From an uncultured Gellertiella sp. (GTDB taxonomy: Bacteria; Pseudomonadota; Alphaproteobacteria; Rhizobiales; Rhizobiaceae): a stretch of DNA of 64,000 nt. This document shows positions 8,610 to 16,822 of this stretch, in pieces; within the stretch, counting starts at the first letter, position 1, and every line of letters begins with the position of its first letter. The translations under genes and the position numbers were made by a program. The notes beneath the pieces were generated by a model. The model did no database searches. It saw nothing but the letters and a program-made list of their open reading frames with translations, and was not told where the DNA came from. Location of the stretch: positions 248,001-312,000 of the forward strand of contig NZ_OY735139.1 in NCBI RefSeq assembly GCF_963457605.1, in the 5' to 3' direction.

Positions 8610-8954
8610 TCAGCGGCTGGCCCGGGGCCGTCGTGTCACTTTTCTGATGGCATTGCGGGAGACGAGCGGCAGGGTCAGTGGTTCCGCAAGGTGGTCTCCC
8701 GGTCCGTCGCCCTCGCCCGTCAGCAGCCAGATCGGGGAGACGCTGAGGATTGCCGCCAGCTTCTTCAGCGACTGGAGATTCGGCGCGGCGCGATCTGCTT
8801 CCCAGTAGTTGAGGGTTGCCGCATGCACATCCATCTGCCGCGCCACCATGGCCAGCGTCATGCGGGCATAATCCCGCGCCAGCGTCAGCCTGCCGCCGAG
8901 CGTGTCATCCGACTCCGGTTGCTTTGCATCTTCGGTGTAGTCGAAATGCGGCAT
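8610..8954 (-). CDS. XRE-family helix-turn-helix regulator
   Basis: A 114-residue Cro/CI-type DNA-binding protein. The HTH runs from about residue 22 to 80 (GGRLTLARDYARMTLAMVARQMDVHAATLNYWE, then LKKLAAILSVSPIWLLTGEG), the typical Xre pattern ending in the WLLTGEG turn. No enzymatic or ligand domain follows, only a short basic tail. The start at 8954 is set by AGGAGG 8 nt upstream; the open frame continues to 9089 but that part has no regulator-like sequence. It lies upstream of, and in the same direction as, the STAND-like ATPase, so it may control it. Confidence 0.82.
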   Translation of the reverse strand: MPHFDYTEDAKQPESDDTLGGRLTLARDYARMTLAMVARQMDVHAATLNYWEADRAAPNLQSLKKLAAILSVSPIWLLTGEGDGPGDHLAEPLTLPLVSRNAIRKVTRRPRASR

Positions 8955-9369
8955 TCGTGAACCTCCTGCTGGCCGATACGCTGATCGACCGGTTCGTTGT
9001 CCGGGCATGCTTGGTCGCGCCATGCCTGAAACGGGAGGGCATGGCGGCTCCTGAAGCCTAGTACAGGGCTGGAATTTGAAAAGAGGCAAAGACGACGATT
9101 GTTGGCTAAATCGACGCCCTTTTGCGCATTAATCCTTCATGGGCCAGGATTTGACCTCCGGGAAAGGTCCAGTCAGCACAAATGTCCGGTTTTCGCAGCC
9201 CCACCCTCCCGCTGGAGACCCGATCCGGATGAAGCCGAAGCTCCAGACCGGATTTCCGGCGGATCAATTTCCTGCCCTGAAATACATAAAATTAAGTCAA
9301 AGTACCGGAGATAACCTTAACTTCGTTTCTTTCGATATTCTCAACAAGGAATTGGTATTGATCATTTCG
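8955..9369. other. 415-bp intergenic region, mostly uncharacterised
   Basis: It separates the divergent XRE gene and the 233-residue unknown gene. Part of it is clearly AT-richer than its surroundings (about 9270-9365). An open frame at 9139-9378 has no ribosome binding site or recognisable protein sequence and is not called. It probably contains promoters for both neighbours. Confidence 0.4.
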
Positions 9370-9384
9370 GTTTCATGATGAAAC
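9370..9384. promoter_or_regulatory. Perfect palindrome just upstream of the 9396 gene
   Basis: GTTTCAT-G-ATGAAAC is a perfect inverted repeat ending immediately before the GGAGA ribosome binding site (9385-9389). In RNA it would fold next to the Shine-Dalgarno sequence; in DNA it could be an operator. No binding protein is identified. Confidence 0.4.
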
Positions 9385-9395
9385 GGAGATAAAAG

Positions 9396-10097
9396 ATGAG
9401 TGAACTGAGACTCTCTTTCCCGGCCAGCGCCATCGCCGGAAAAGGCAAGCTGACGGCCGACGATATTCACCTGCTGCGGACCGAGACCTTTCCGGAAGGT
9501 GTGCAGGATACCGAAGGCGCCGTCCTTCTTCTCGCCCTCCACAATTCCTGCCGCGAGACCTGCCCGCAATGGGCACCGTTCTTCATCGACAGCCTTACAC
9601 AATTCATCGTCCACCACACCTTTCCGCAAGGATCGCTGGATGATGCCAATGCGCTCTGGCTGGAGCGCATGCTGTCGACGGATGGCGTCATTGCCAGCGA
9701 GCTGGAACTGAAGCTGCTGCTGCATGTCATGACCGTTGCGGCGCATGTGCCGGAAAGCCTGAAGGTCTTTGCCCTCAGCCAGCTCCGCCACGCCGTGCAT
9801 GGCGATAGTGGTGCCTATGCCCGCCGCCGCCGGGGCCATCAACGTGCGCTTGGCGCTGCCGATCTGGAATTTGCCCGCTTTGTCGTCGGCTGCGGTGCGC
9901 CGGGAGATGCCCCCTCACCTTCAGGTGCCATCCATCGGGTCCTGCTGTCCATCGACGCCATCTCCAACCCGGCCCTGAATGAAAGCGGCTGGGTACGGTT
10001 CCTCTACCTGACCCGCACGGGCGAGCGCAGTCCGCAGGCCCGGACACCGATGCCCTCAGCTGCTGCCGCCCGCAGCAATGCCGTCGCCGCCGCCTGA
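9396..10097 (+). CDS. Hypothetical protein, 233 aa
   Basis: Not recognised. The ATG at 9396 is preceded by GGAGATAAAAG. The first ~135 residues look all-helical and contain a weak internal duplication: LRTETFPEG followed by a helix starting EGAVLLLALHNSC, and VHHTFPQGSLDDANALWLERM. Cysteines at about residues 52 and 56 (NSCRETC) are adjacent. The C-terminal third is Arg/Ala/Ser-rich and probably disordered. There is no signal peptide or membrane helix, so it is likely cytoplasmic. Codon use looks like the host chromosome. It stands alone: the next gene begins 110 bp downstream. The clean ribosome binding site and host-like composition make it a probable gene. Confidence 0.6.
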   Translation: MSELRLSFPASAIAGKGKLTADDIHLLRTETFPEGVQDTEGAVLLLALHNSCRETCPQWAPFFIDSLTQFIVHHTFPQGSLDDANALWLERMLSTDGVIASELELKLLLHVMTVAAHVPESLKVFALSQLRHAVHGDSGAYARRRRGHQRALGAADLEFARFVVGCGAPGDAPSPSGAIHRVLLSIDAISNPALNESGWVRFLYLTRTGERSPQARTPMPSAAAARSNAVAAA

Positions 10098-10207
10098 CAA
10101 TCGTCACGGCTGATAAAATCCCGATGAACCCGGTAGCGATTTGTCACCGGGTTCACGACTATACCAAGGCTCTGCGTGTCTGAAGACCGGAAACGGAGCC
10201 CCGTGGC

Positions 10208-11476
10208 ATGAACACATTGGCACCTGCCTGCTTTCTGCTGGTGGTGAATGTTGGTCTTCTCTGGCTGCTGATGGCCGCCCCCCTCGGGTGCCGCACGATC
10301 ACCTTCCGGCGGCAGTTCCCGCTTGATCCTGAAACCCTCTGGCAGGCGGTTCATCCACTCGGCAGCCTGTCGGGCTGGAACCCGTCGGTCCTGTCGAGCG
10401 AACCGGTCGGTGACGACAGGAGGGAAATCCGCCAGTCCTTTCGCTATCCCGACCGGCGCGGCAAGCCGATCGTGCGGATGCTGGCGCTGGAGGAAGGCGA
10501 GCCTGCCGCCCCCAACCGGCGTTTTCACACCCGTATTGTCGATGACAGCGCCCTGGATCACTCCTACTGGGCGAGTTTTTCGGAAACCCGGGCGGTGGCG
10601 TCCCTGCCCGATGGCGCGGAACTGACGGTCGAGGTCACCGACCGCTATCGCGGACTGGCAATGTTCCTGTTCCGCTATTTCGCGCTGCGCCGCGAGCTTG
10701 GACAGCTCCGGCAATGGGTGGAGACGGGCAAGGCGAAAGCGGGCGGGTTGATCGAACACCCGCTTACCCAGATTGCCAGCGCCATTGCCTCGACCCTGAT
10801 TCTCTGGCCGTTCTTCGGCCTGACGAGGATGGGGCTGCTGATGTCGACCCTGCTGACCGTCGTCATCGTGCTGCACGAATTCGGCCACATGCTGGCCTAT
10901 CGCGCCTTCGGCCACCGTTCGGCGCGGATGATCTTCGTGCCGCTGCTGGGCGGACTGGCGATTGGCGGCAGACCCTATAATTCGCTGTTCGAAGTCGCCA
11001 CCTGCGCCCTGATGGGGCCGGGCATGTCAGCCTTCCTGGTGCCGATCACCATTGCCGTCTTCGGGCTGGCGCGGGCGGGCGACCTGCCCCGCATCCTCGT
11101 CGAACCCTCGATCCTGCTCCTGTTGATCCTCGGTGCCTTCAATCTCCTGAACCTGCTGCCGATCTACCGCTTCGATGGCGGCCAGGTACTGCGCCAGGTC
11201 TTCCCCTCGCGCCGGATGCTGACGGTCGGCAGTTTTGGTGTCACGGTCCTCATTCTCGGCATTGGCTGGCGGATCGGCCTGCCCGCACCGGCGCTGGAGG
11301 CAGGCCTTGCGGTCTTCACCCTGATGAGCCTGATGGGCCGGGCGCGGGTAAAGCCGCGCGAAGCGCTGGTCCCCATGTCCTCGCCGGAACGGCTGATGGC
11401 GGGATTCGGCCTTTATGCCGCCATTGCCATCCATGGCTATGCCATCGTCTATGCCTGCGACCAGCTTTTTACCTGA
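10208..11476 (+). CDS. SRPBCC-domain / M50 site-2 protease fusion
   Basis: A 422-residue membrane protein in two parts. After an N-terminal hydrophobic segment (about 8-25), residues 30-160 look like an SRPBCC/START-type lipid- or ligand-binding domain (TITFRRQFPLDPETLWQAVH, then an alpha/beta pattern). From about residue 185 it is an intramembrane zinc protease: HEFGH (223-227) supplies two zinc His and the catalytic Glu, and NLLPIYRFDGG (315-325) supplies the third ligand Asp323. Site-2 proteases cut membrane-bound anti-sigma factors or clear signal-peptide remnants. An SRPBCC domain in front is unusual and could bind a lipid or couple to a substrate. No sigma/anti-sigma partner is nearby. 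Confidence 0.75.
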   Translation: MNTLAPACFLLVVNVGLLWLLMAAPLGCRTITFRRQFPLDPETLWQAVHPLGSLSGWNPSVLSSEPVGDDRREIRQSFRYPDRRGKPIVRMLALEEGEPAAPNRRFHTRIVDDSALDHSYWASFSETRAVASLPDGAELTVEVTDRYRGLAMFLFRYFALRRELGQLRQWVETGKAKAGGLIEHPLTQIASAIASTLILWPFFGLTRMGLLMSTLLTVVIVLHEFGHMLAYRAFGHRSARMIFVPLLGGLAIGGRPYNSLFEVATCALMGPGMSAFLVPITIAVFGLARAGDLPRILVEPSILLLLILGAFNLLNLLPIYRFDGGQVLRQVFPSRRMLTVGSFGVTVLILGIGWRIGLPAPALEAGLAVFTLMSLMGRARVKPREALVPMSSPERLMAGFGLYAAIAIHGYAIVYACDQLFT

Positions 11477-11643
11477 CAACGACAGACCGGGAGCGGCAAT
11501 GGATGCCGCTTTGAGAATGGTCCACAGCGCGAAAAGGCGGCCCGGCCGGTTCCGGTGGGTTGACGCACAGTTTTCACTTGAGCGTCACTTGCCGCCTGTG
11601 CCAATGTCCCGCCGAAAAACCGTGTCAGGGAGACGATTTAACC

Positions 11644-12771
<1,128 letters not shown>

Positions 12772-12781
12772 TCAGAACAGT

Positions 12782-12830
12782 CCCGCCCGGGCGCGCGACC
12801 GCCGGTATCGGCACGCGGGCTCCGGGCGGG
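12782..12830 (+). other. Intercistronic hairpin between adhC and gfa
   Basis: CCCGCCCGG (12782-12790) and CCGGGCGGG (12822-12830) are a perfect 9-bp inverted repeat about 10 bp after the adhC stop, with further GC pairing inside. There is no T-run, so it may stabilise the adhC mRNA end or attenuate transcription into gfa rather than terminate it. Confidence 0.55.
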
Positions 12831-12892
12831 TCATCATGGTCGCGGGCCGACGCGACGGCAGCTATTGGCATCGGCCGGGGAGGACTAACGAA

Positions 12893-13465
12893 ATGGCTCA
12901 TGTATCTCTGCACCCGTCCATAGATGGCGGGATCAGGAAGGGTTCCGCCGACTTTGCCGGTGGCACGCTCGTCTGCGCCTGCAGCGACCGGCCGGTGCGG
13001 CTGAAGATCAAGGGCAATGTGGCCCACAATCATGCCTGCGGCTGCACCAGGTGCTGGAAGCCCAAGGGGGCGAAATTTTCCGTTGTCGCCGTCACCGGCA
13101 CGGACAACGTGACGGTCGAGGCCAATGGCGACAAGCTCAAGGTCGTCGATCCCGCCGCCCTCATCCAGCGCCATGCCTGCACCGGTTGCGGCGTGCACAT
13201 GTACGGCCCGGTCGATCGCGACCACCCGTTCAAGGGCCTGTCCTTCGTGCACCCGGAACGTTTCGAGGAAGCGGGTTCCGCCGAGCCGGGCTTTGCCGCT
13301 TTCGTCTCCTCGATCATCGAGGCCGGTGTCAATCCATCCGAAATGGATGACGTGCGCGCCCGCCTGCGGGAACTCGGCCTCGAACCCTATGACTGCCTGA
13401 ACCCGCCGCTGATGGACTATATCGCCACCTTTACGGCGAAAAAGAGCGGCGTGCTGAAGGACTGA
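12893..13465 (+). CDS. gfa: S-(hydroxymethyl)glutathione synthase (Gfa family)
   Basis: A 190-residue glutathione-dependent formaldehyde-activating enzyme; it promotes or carries the formaldehyde-glutathione adduct used by AdhC. The Gfa fold's zinc cysteines are visible as CAC, CGCTRC and CTGCG. The C-terminus ([13 protein letters not shown]) is typical of the true Gfa enzyme rather than the wider DUF636 group. The ATG at 12893 has GGGGAGGAC upstream, so I set the start there rather than at the in-frame upstream ATG at 12836. It lies 120 bp after adhC and upstream of fghA. Confidence 0.92.
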   Translation: MAHVSLHPSIDGGIRKGSADFAGGTLVCACSDRPVRLKIKGNVAHNHACGCTRCWKPKGAKFSVVAVTGTDNVTVEANGDKLKVVDPAALIQRHACTGCGVHMYGPVDRDHPFKGLSFVHPERFEEAGSAEPGFAAFVSSIIEAGVNPSEMDDVRARLRELGLEPYDCLNPPLMDYIATFTAKKSGVLKD

Positions 13466-13602
13466 GGCAAATCACCCGCAAGCCGTGTCCCATGTTCACA
13501 GTCGGGTGCGGCTTGCGGATTTGACAATTTCTGGTGCCTTGCCCTGTCGATCGCGACAGATACCGGCATCCTTGCCATCGGCAAGACCCATCCAAAGCAA
13601 GC

Positions 13603-14100
13603 ATGGAGCAGGATTTGACGGACCGATCGCCGCAGCGAATGCCGCAAATCTACGTCGATGCGGATGCCTGCCCCGTCAAGGCGGAGGTGCTGAAGGTGGC
13701 CGAACGGCATGGCCTGCCCGTCACCTTCGTCGCCAATTCCGGCCTCAGGCCGTCGCTTGATCCGATGGTGCGCAACATCATCGTCCCGGCGGGCTTTGAC
13801 GCCGCCGACAACTGGATCGTCGAGGCGGTAAAACCTGCCGATATCGCCATTACCGCCGATGTGCCGCTGGCGGTGCGCTGCGTGGCGGCGGGTGCGCTGG
13901 TCACCGGCCCCACCGGTCGGGTCTTCGACGAGACCAATATCGGCATGGCGTCGGCGATGCGCGATCTCGGCCAGCACCTGCGCGAAACCGGCGAGAGCAA
14001 GGGCTACAACGCCGCCTTCTCGCCGCGTGACCGCTCGAAATTTCTTGAAACACTGGACAGGCTGTGCCGCAAGGCAAAGGCGCAGCTGTCCCAATCCTGA
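13603..14100 (+). CDS. yaiI: YaiI/YqxD (DUF188) family protein
   Basis: A 165-residue member of the DUF188 family, a PIN-like fold with the conserved N-terminal IYVDADACPVKAEV and further acidic positions (ITADVPLA, GRVFDETNI). Its biochemical role is not established; the PIN-like fold suggests an RNase. The start is either 13603 (MEQDL) or 13639 (MPQIYVDADACP); neither has a strong ribosome binding site and the shorter form matches the family core. It sits between gfa and fghA, all on the same strand, with 25 bp to fghA, so it may be co-transcribed with formaldehyde detoxification, though a functional link is unproven. Confidence 0.88.
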   Translation: MEQDLTDRSPQRMPQIYVDADACPVKAEVLKVAERHGLPVTFVANSGLRPSLDPMVRNIIVPAGFDAADNWIVEAVKPADIAITADVPLAVRCVAAGALVTGPTGRVFDETNIGMASAMRDLGQHLRETGESKGYNAAFSPRDRSKFLETLDRLCRKAKAQLSQS

Positions 14101-14125
14101 CGATATCACCTCCCGGAGACATGCA

Positions 14126-14962
14126 ATGAAGGTCCTTTCCCAGAACACCGCATTCGGCGGCATGCAGGGTGTCTTTTCCCACGAGTCCGAAACCACCCAG
14201 TGCGAAATGACCTTCGCCGTCTTCGTGCCGCCGCAGGCGACCAAGGAGCCCTGCCCCGTGCTCTGGTATCTCTCCGGCCTCACCTGCACCCATGCCAATG
14301 TGATGGAAAAAGGCGAATACCGCAGGCTCGCCGCCGAACTGGGACTGGTGATCATCTGCCCCGATACCAGCCCGCGCGGCGATGCCGTGCCGGATGAACT
14401 CACCAACTGGCAGATGGGCAAGGGTGCCGGCTTCTATCTCGACGCCACCGAGGAACCGTGGAACAACCATTACCGGATGTATTCCTGGATCACGTCCGAA
14501 CTGCCCGACCTCGTCTCCCGGCAATTCCGCCTCGACATGACCCGCCAGGGAATTTTCGGCCATTCGATGGGCGGCCACGGCGCCATGACCATCGCGCTCA
14601 GGAACCCGGACCGGTACAGGAGCTGTTCCGCCTTTGCCCCCATTGTCGAACCTTCGACCGCGCATTGGTCAGTCGATGCTTACGAAAAATATCTGGGTCC
14701 CGACAGGTCCGCCTGGCGCGCCTATGACGCCTGCGCGCTGGTCGCCGACGGTGCCCGCTTCCCGGAATTCCTGATCGACCAGGGCAAGGCCGACAGCTTC
14801 CTCGACAATGGCCTGCGCCCATGGCTGTTCGAAGAGGCGATCAAGGGCAAGGATATCGGCCTGACGCTGCGCATGCACGAGCGCTACGACCACTCCTACT
14901 ACTTCATCTCCACCTTCATGGACGACCACCTGCGCTGGCACGCCGAACGCCTCGCCGGGTGA
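14126..14962 (+). CDS. fghA: S-formylglutathione hydrolase
   Basis: Hydrolyses S-formylglutathione to formate and glutathione, completing the pathway begun by AdhC. The 278-residue esterase-D-family alpha/beta hydrolase has the nucleophile elbow GHSMGGHGA (Ser147), the oxyanion segment LSGLTCTHANVMEKG, an acid residue in FLIDQGKAD and the catalytic His in RYDHSYYF. The start at 14126 follows CGGAGAC. Formate produced here can enter one-carbon metabolism. The length and all catalytic residues are normal. Confidence 0.96.
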   Translation: MKVLSQNTAFGGMQGVFSHESETTQCEMTFAVFVPPQATKEPCPVLWYLSGLTCTHANVMEKGEYRRLAAELGLVIICPDTSPRGDAVPDELTNWQMGKGAGFYLDATEEPWNNHYRMYSWITSELPDLVSRQFRLDMTRQGIFGHSMGGHGAMTIALRNPDRYRSCSAFAPIVEPSTAHWSVDAYEKYLGPDRSAWRAYDACALVADGARFPEFLIDQGKADSFLDNGLRPWLFEEAIKGKDIGLTLRMHERYDHSYYFISTFMDDHLRWHAERLAG

Positions 14963-15008
14963 CCGGCGCGCGGAACGGCTTGTGTAACGACTATACAAAA
15001 ATCAGCGG

Positions 15009-15026
15009 GCGATTTCCGGAAATCGC
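15009..15026. promoter_or_regulatory. 18-bp perfect palindrome upstream of sugE
   Basis: GCGATTTCCGGAAATCGC is a perfect palindrome 22 bp before the sugE start. It could be a dimeric repressor operator or a leader hairpin. I do not see the conserved loops of any guanidine riboswitch class in the 85-bp leader. Confidence 0.5.
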
Positions 15027-15048
15027 GGTGCGCTGGCGGAGGCCTTGC

Positions 15049-15363
15049 ATGGCATGGATCTATCTTCTTCTGGCGGGTGCCGGTGAAATCGGCTGGGCGC
15101 TTGGCATGAAATATACCAATGGCTTTACCAGGCCGCTGCCGACGGTGCTGACCATTGGCGTCATGGCGATCAGCGTGTTTTTCCTCGGCCTCGCGGTCAA
15201 GCAATTGCCGCTCGGCACCGCTTACGCGGTCTGGACCGGCATTGGCACGGTCGGCACGGTGATCCTCGGCATCTGGCTGTTCAACGAGCCGGCCGACGCG
15301 ATCCGCCTGTTCTGCATCGCGGTGATCATTGCCGGGATTGTCGGGCTGAAGCTGGTCAGCTGA
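15049..15363 (+). CDS. sugE: SMR-family transporter, SugE/Gdx type
   Basis: A 104-residue four-helix small multidrug-resistance protein. It begins MAWIYLLLAGAGEIGWALGM, with the membrane-embedded essential Glu13. The GWALGMKYTNGF segment and the LPLGTAYAVWTGIGTVGT motif are those of the SugE/Gdx subfamily, now known as guanidinium/H+ antiporters, rather than EmrE-type drug pumps. The start at 15049 has GGCGGAGG upstream. It is 86 bp downstream of fghA and convergent with the ATP12 gene. The subfamily call is confident; the physiological substrate is inferred. Confidence 0.88.
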   Translation: MAWIYLLLAGAGEIGWALGMKYTNGFTRPLPTVLTIGVMAISVFFLGLAVKQLPLGTAYAVWTGIGTVGTVILGIWLFNEPADAIRLFCIAVIIAGIVGLKLVS

Positions 15364-15377
15364 GCCGGGCGGCTCAG
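15360..15377. terminator. Hairpin between convergent sugE and ATP12 genes
   Basis: CTGAGCC-GGGC-GGCTCAG is a perfect 7-bp stem spanning the sugE stop codon and the ATP12 stop, followed by TTCTTC on the plus strand. Its place between convergent genes suggests a compact bidirectional terminator, although the T-tract is weak. Confidence 0.45.
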
Positions 15378-16159
15378 TTCTTCAGCGCCGCAAACGTATC
15401 GGCGGCAGCAGTCATTTCGACCAGCCGCAGCGCACGGCGGGCCATGCCCTCGTCGTCCTCGCCCCAATGCTCGATGGTCCAGTCCTCTTCGAGATGCGCG
15501 AGCGCCCAGATGCTGTCGAGGTCGAGATGACCTTCGGCATAGGCAAGCGCCAGCAGCGCGGAGCCCGAGAGCGTCGTCATGGTGTGAAGTGCTGCCAGCG
15601 CGATCGGATCGAGATGCGGCTGGAAAGCCTGCCTTATCGCCGCAACCGCTTCTTCCGGCTGTTGCTGATGGATCACCCCTTCGGCCAGGATGAAGCGGGC
15701 ACCGAACCGCTCGGCAACCCAGTCGAGAACCGGGTCCCAGCGCTGGTGCTGGCGCTCGACCAGCCCCTCCGGCTCGTGGGCGCGGTAGCAGAGCATGTCA
15801 TTGCCGGCATATTTGACGATATCGTCGGCGACCGCGAGAGGGTCATCGGCAATGCCGTCGAGTGCGGTGTTGATGAGCCGGGTCACCGGCATCCGGTGGG
15901 GATCGATGATCTCGGCCTGTGCATCCCATTCGCGCACCAGCATGTCGGCAAGCGCTGGCGTCGGCACCAGCAGCACCTTCCGCGCCGGAGTCTTGACCGG
16001 ACGCCCGTCGAGCAGGATGGCGTGACCGCCCTCCTCAGCCTCGTGGCTGACGCTCTTGTAGAAGCGCTTCGGCATCGGCTTCTTCATCTGGATCTGGGCG
16101 CGGATGATCGGGTCGGGATGGCTCAGTCCCTCGGAAAGGTCATTCAGCAGATCGCGCAT
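15374..16159 (-). CDS. ATP12-family F1-ATPase assembly chaperone
   Basis: A 261-residue homologue of mitochondrial ATP12/ATPAF2, which binds free F1 alpha subunits before assembly of the catalytic hexamer. Recognisable stretches include RFYKSVSHE, the segment ILLDGRPVKTPARKVL, MPVTRLINTALDG, MLCYRAHEPEGLVERQ and WDPVLDWV. The gene is confined among bacteria largely to alphaproteobacteria, which supports the taxonomic call. It is the last gene of a minus-strand group with the HAD phosphatase (6 bp away) and the pseudouridine synthase. The DUF1476 F1 inhibitor at 59 kb is another ATP-synthase accessory in this window. Confidence 0.93.
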   Translation of the reverse strand: MRDLLNDLSEGLSHPDPIIRAQIQMKKPMPKRFYKSVSHEAEEGGHAILLDGRPVKTPARKVLLVPTPALADMLVREWDAQAEIIDPHRMPVTRLINTALDGIADDPLAVADDIVKYAGNDMLCYRAHEPEGLVERQHQRWDPVLDWVAERFGARFILAEGVIHQQQPEEAVAAIRQAFQPHLDPIALAALHTMTTLSGSALLALAYAEGHLDLDSIWALAHLEEDWTIEHWGEDDEGMARRALRLVEMTAAADTFAALKN

Positions 16160-16165
16160 GGTTCG

Positions 16166-16822
16166 TTACTCGCCAATCAGGTCAACAAGGTCTTGCGGCA
16201 CGCGGGCAATGGCATCGGCTCCGGCCTCGACCAGCGCTTCGACAGGTCCATAGCCCCAGGCCACGCCGATGGCACGCGCTCCCGCCGCCTTGGCCATCTG
16301 CATGTCGTATATCGCGTCGCCAATCACAAGGGTGCGGCCCGCCGGAATGCCGCGCTCTTCGCAGCATTCGCTGACCATCGCCGGATGCGGCTTAGACGGG
16401 CAGTCATCCGCCGTGCGCGACACCTTGATATGCGGCCAGAGATCATGGGTGTCCATGATCAGGTTCAGACCCTGCCGCGACTTGCCGGTAACGGCCCCGA
16501 GCATCAGGCGCGGATCGGCAATCACCTGATCGAGCATGGCGCGAATGCCGGGAAACATCGGCTCGCTGAAGCCGGTCGCAGTCCGCACATCGGCAAAGAT
16601 CGACTTGTAATAGGCCATCATCGCCACCGCCTCCTCATCCGCATGCGGCTTGCCCTGGATGCGGGCAATGGCAATGTCGAGTGTCAGGCCGATGATCGAT
16701 TTTGTCGCGGCATAGGTCGGCTTGTCGTGGCCGAAATGCAGGAAGGTCCGTTCCATCACGTCGTGGATCAGCGCTCCGCTGTCAACCAGCGTGCCGTCGC
16801 AGTCAAACAGGACCAGCTTCAT
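16166..16822 (-). CDS. HAD-superfamily hydrolase, phosphoglycolate-phosphatase-like
   Basis: A 218-residue subfamily IA HAD phosphatase. Motif I is LFDCDGTLVDSG (nucleophile Asp8, Asp10), motif II is GAVTGKSR, motif III uses the Lys of CPSKPHPAMV, and motif IV is VIGDAIYDMQMAKAAG. The helical cap between motif I and II is present. The exact substrate cannot be read from sequence; the family includes phosphoglycolate and other small-phosphate phosphatases. Its start overlaps the stop of the upstream pseudouridine synthase by 4 bp (ATGA), so the two are translationally coupled, and ATP12 follows 6 bp later. Confidence 0.88.
   Translation of the reverse strand: MKLVLFDCDGTLVDSGALIHDVMERTFLHFGHDKPTYAATKSIIGLTLDIAIARIQGKPHADEEAVAMMAYYKSIFADVRTATGFSEPMFPGIRAMLDQVIADPRLMLGAVTGKSRQGLNLIMDTHDLWPHIKVSRTADDCPSKPHPAMVSECCEERGIPAGRTLVIGDAIYDMQMAKAAGARAIGVAWGYGPVEALVEAGADAIARVPQDLVDLIGE

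Noticed and set aside
6613-10097. Integrated prophage or integrative element at tRNA-Leu
   Set aside because: No integrase, no phage structural genes and no repeat of the tRNA 3' end were found; only a small accessory region can be claimed.
14963-15048. Guanidine riboswitch upstream of sugE
   Set aside because: The leader is about 85 bp and contains a palindrome, but not the ACGR double-hairpin loops of class II nor recognisable class I or III cores.
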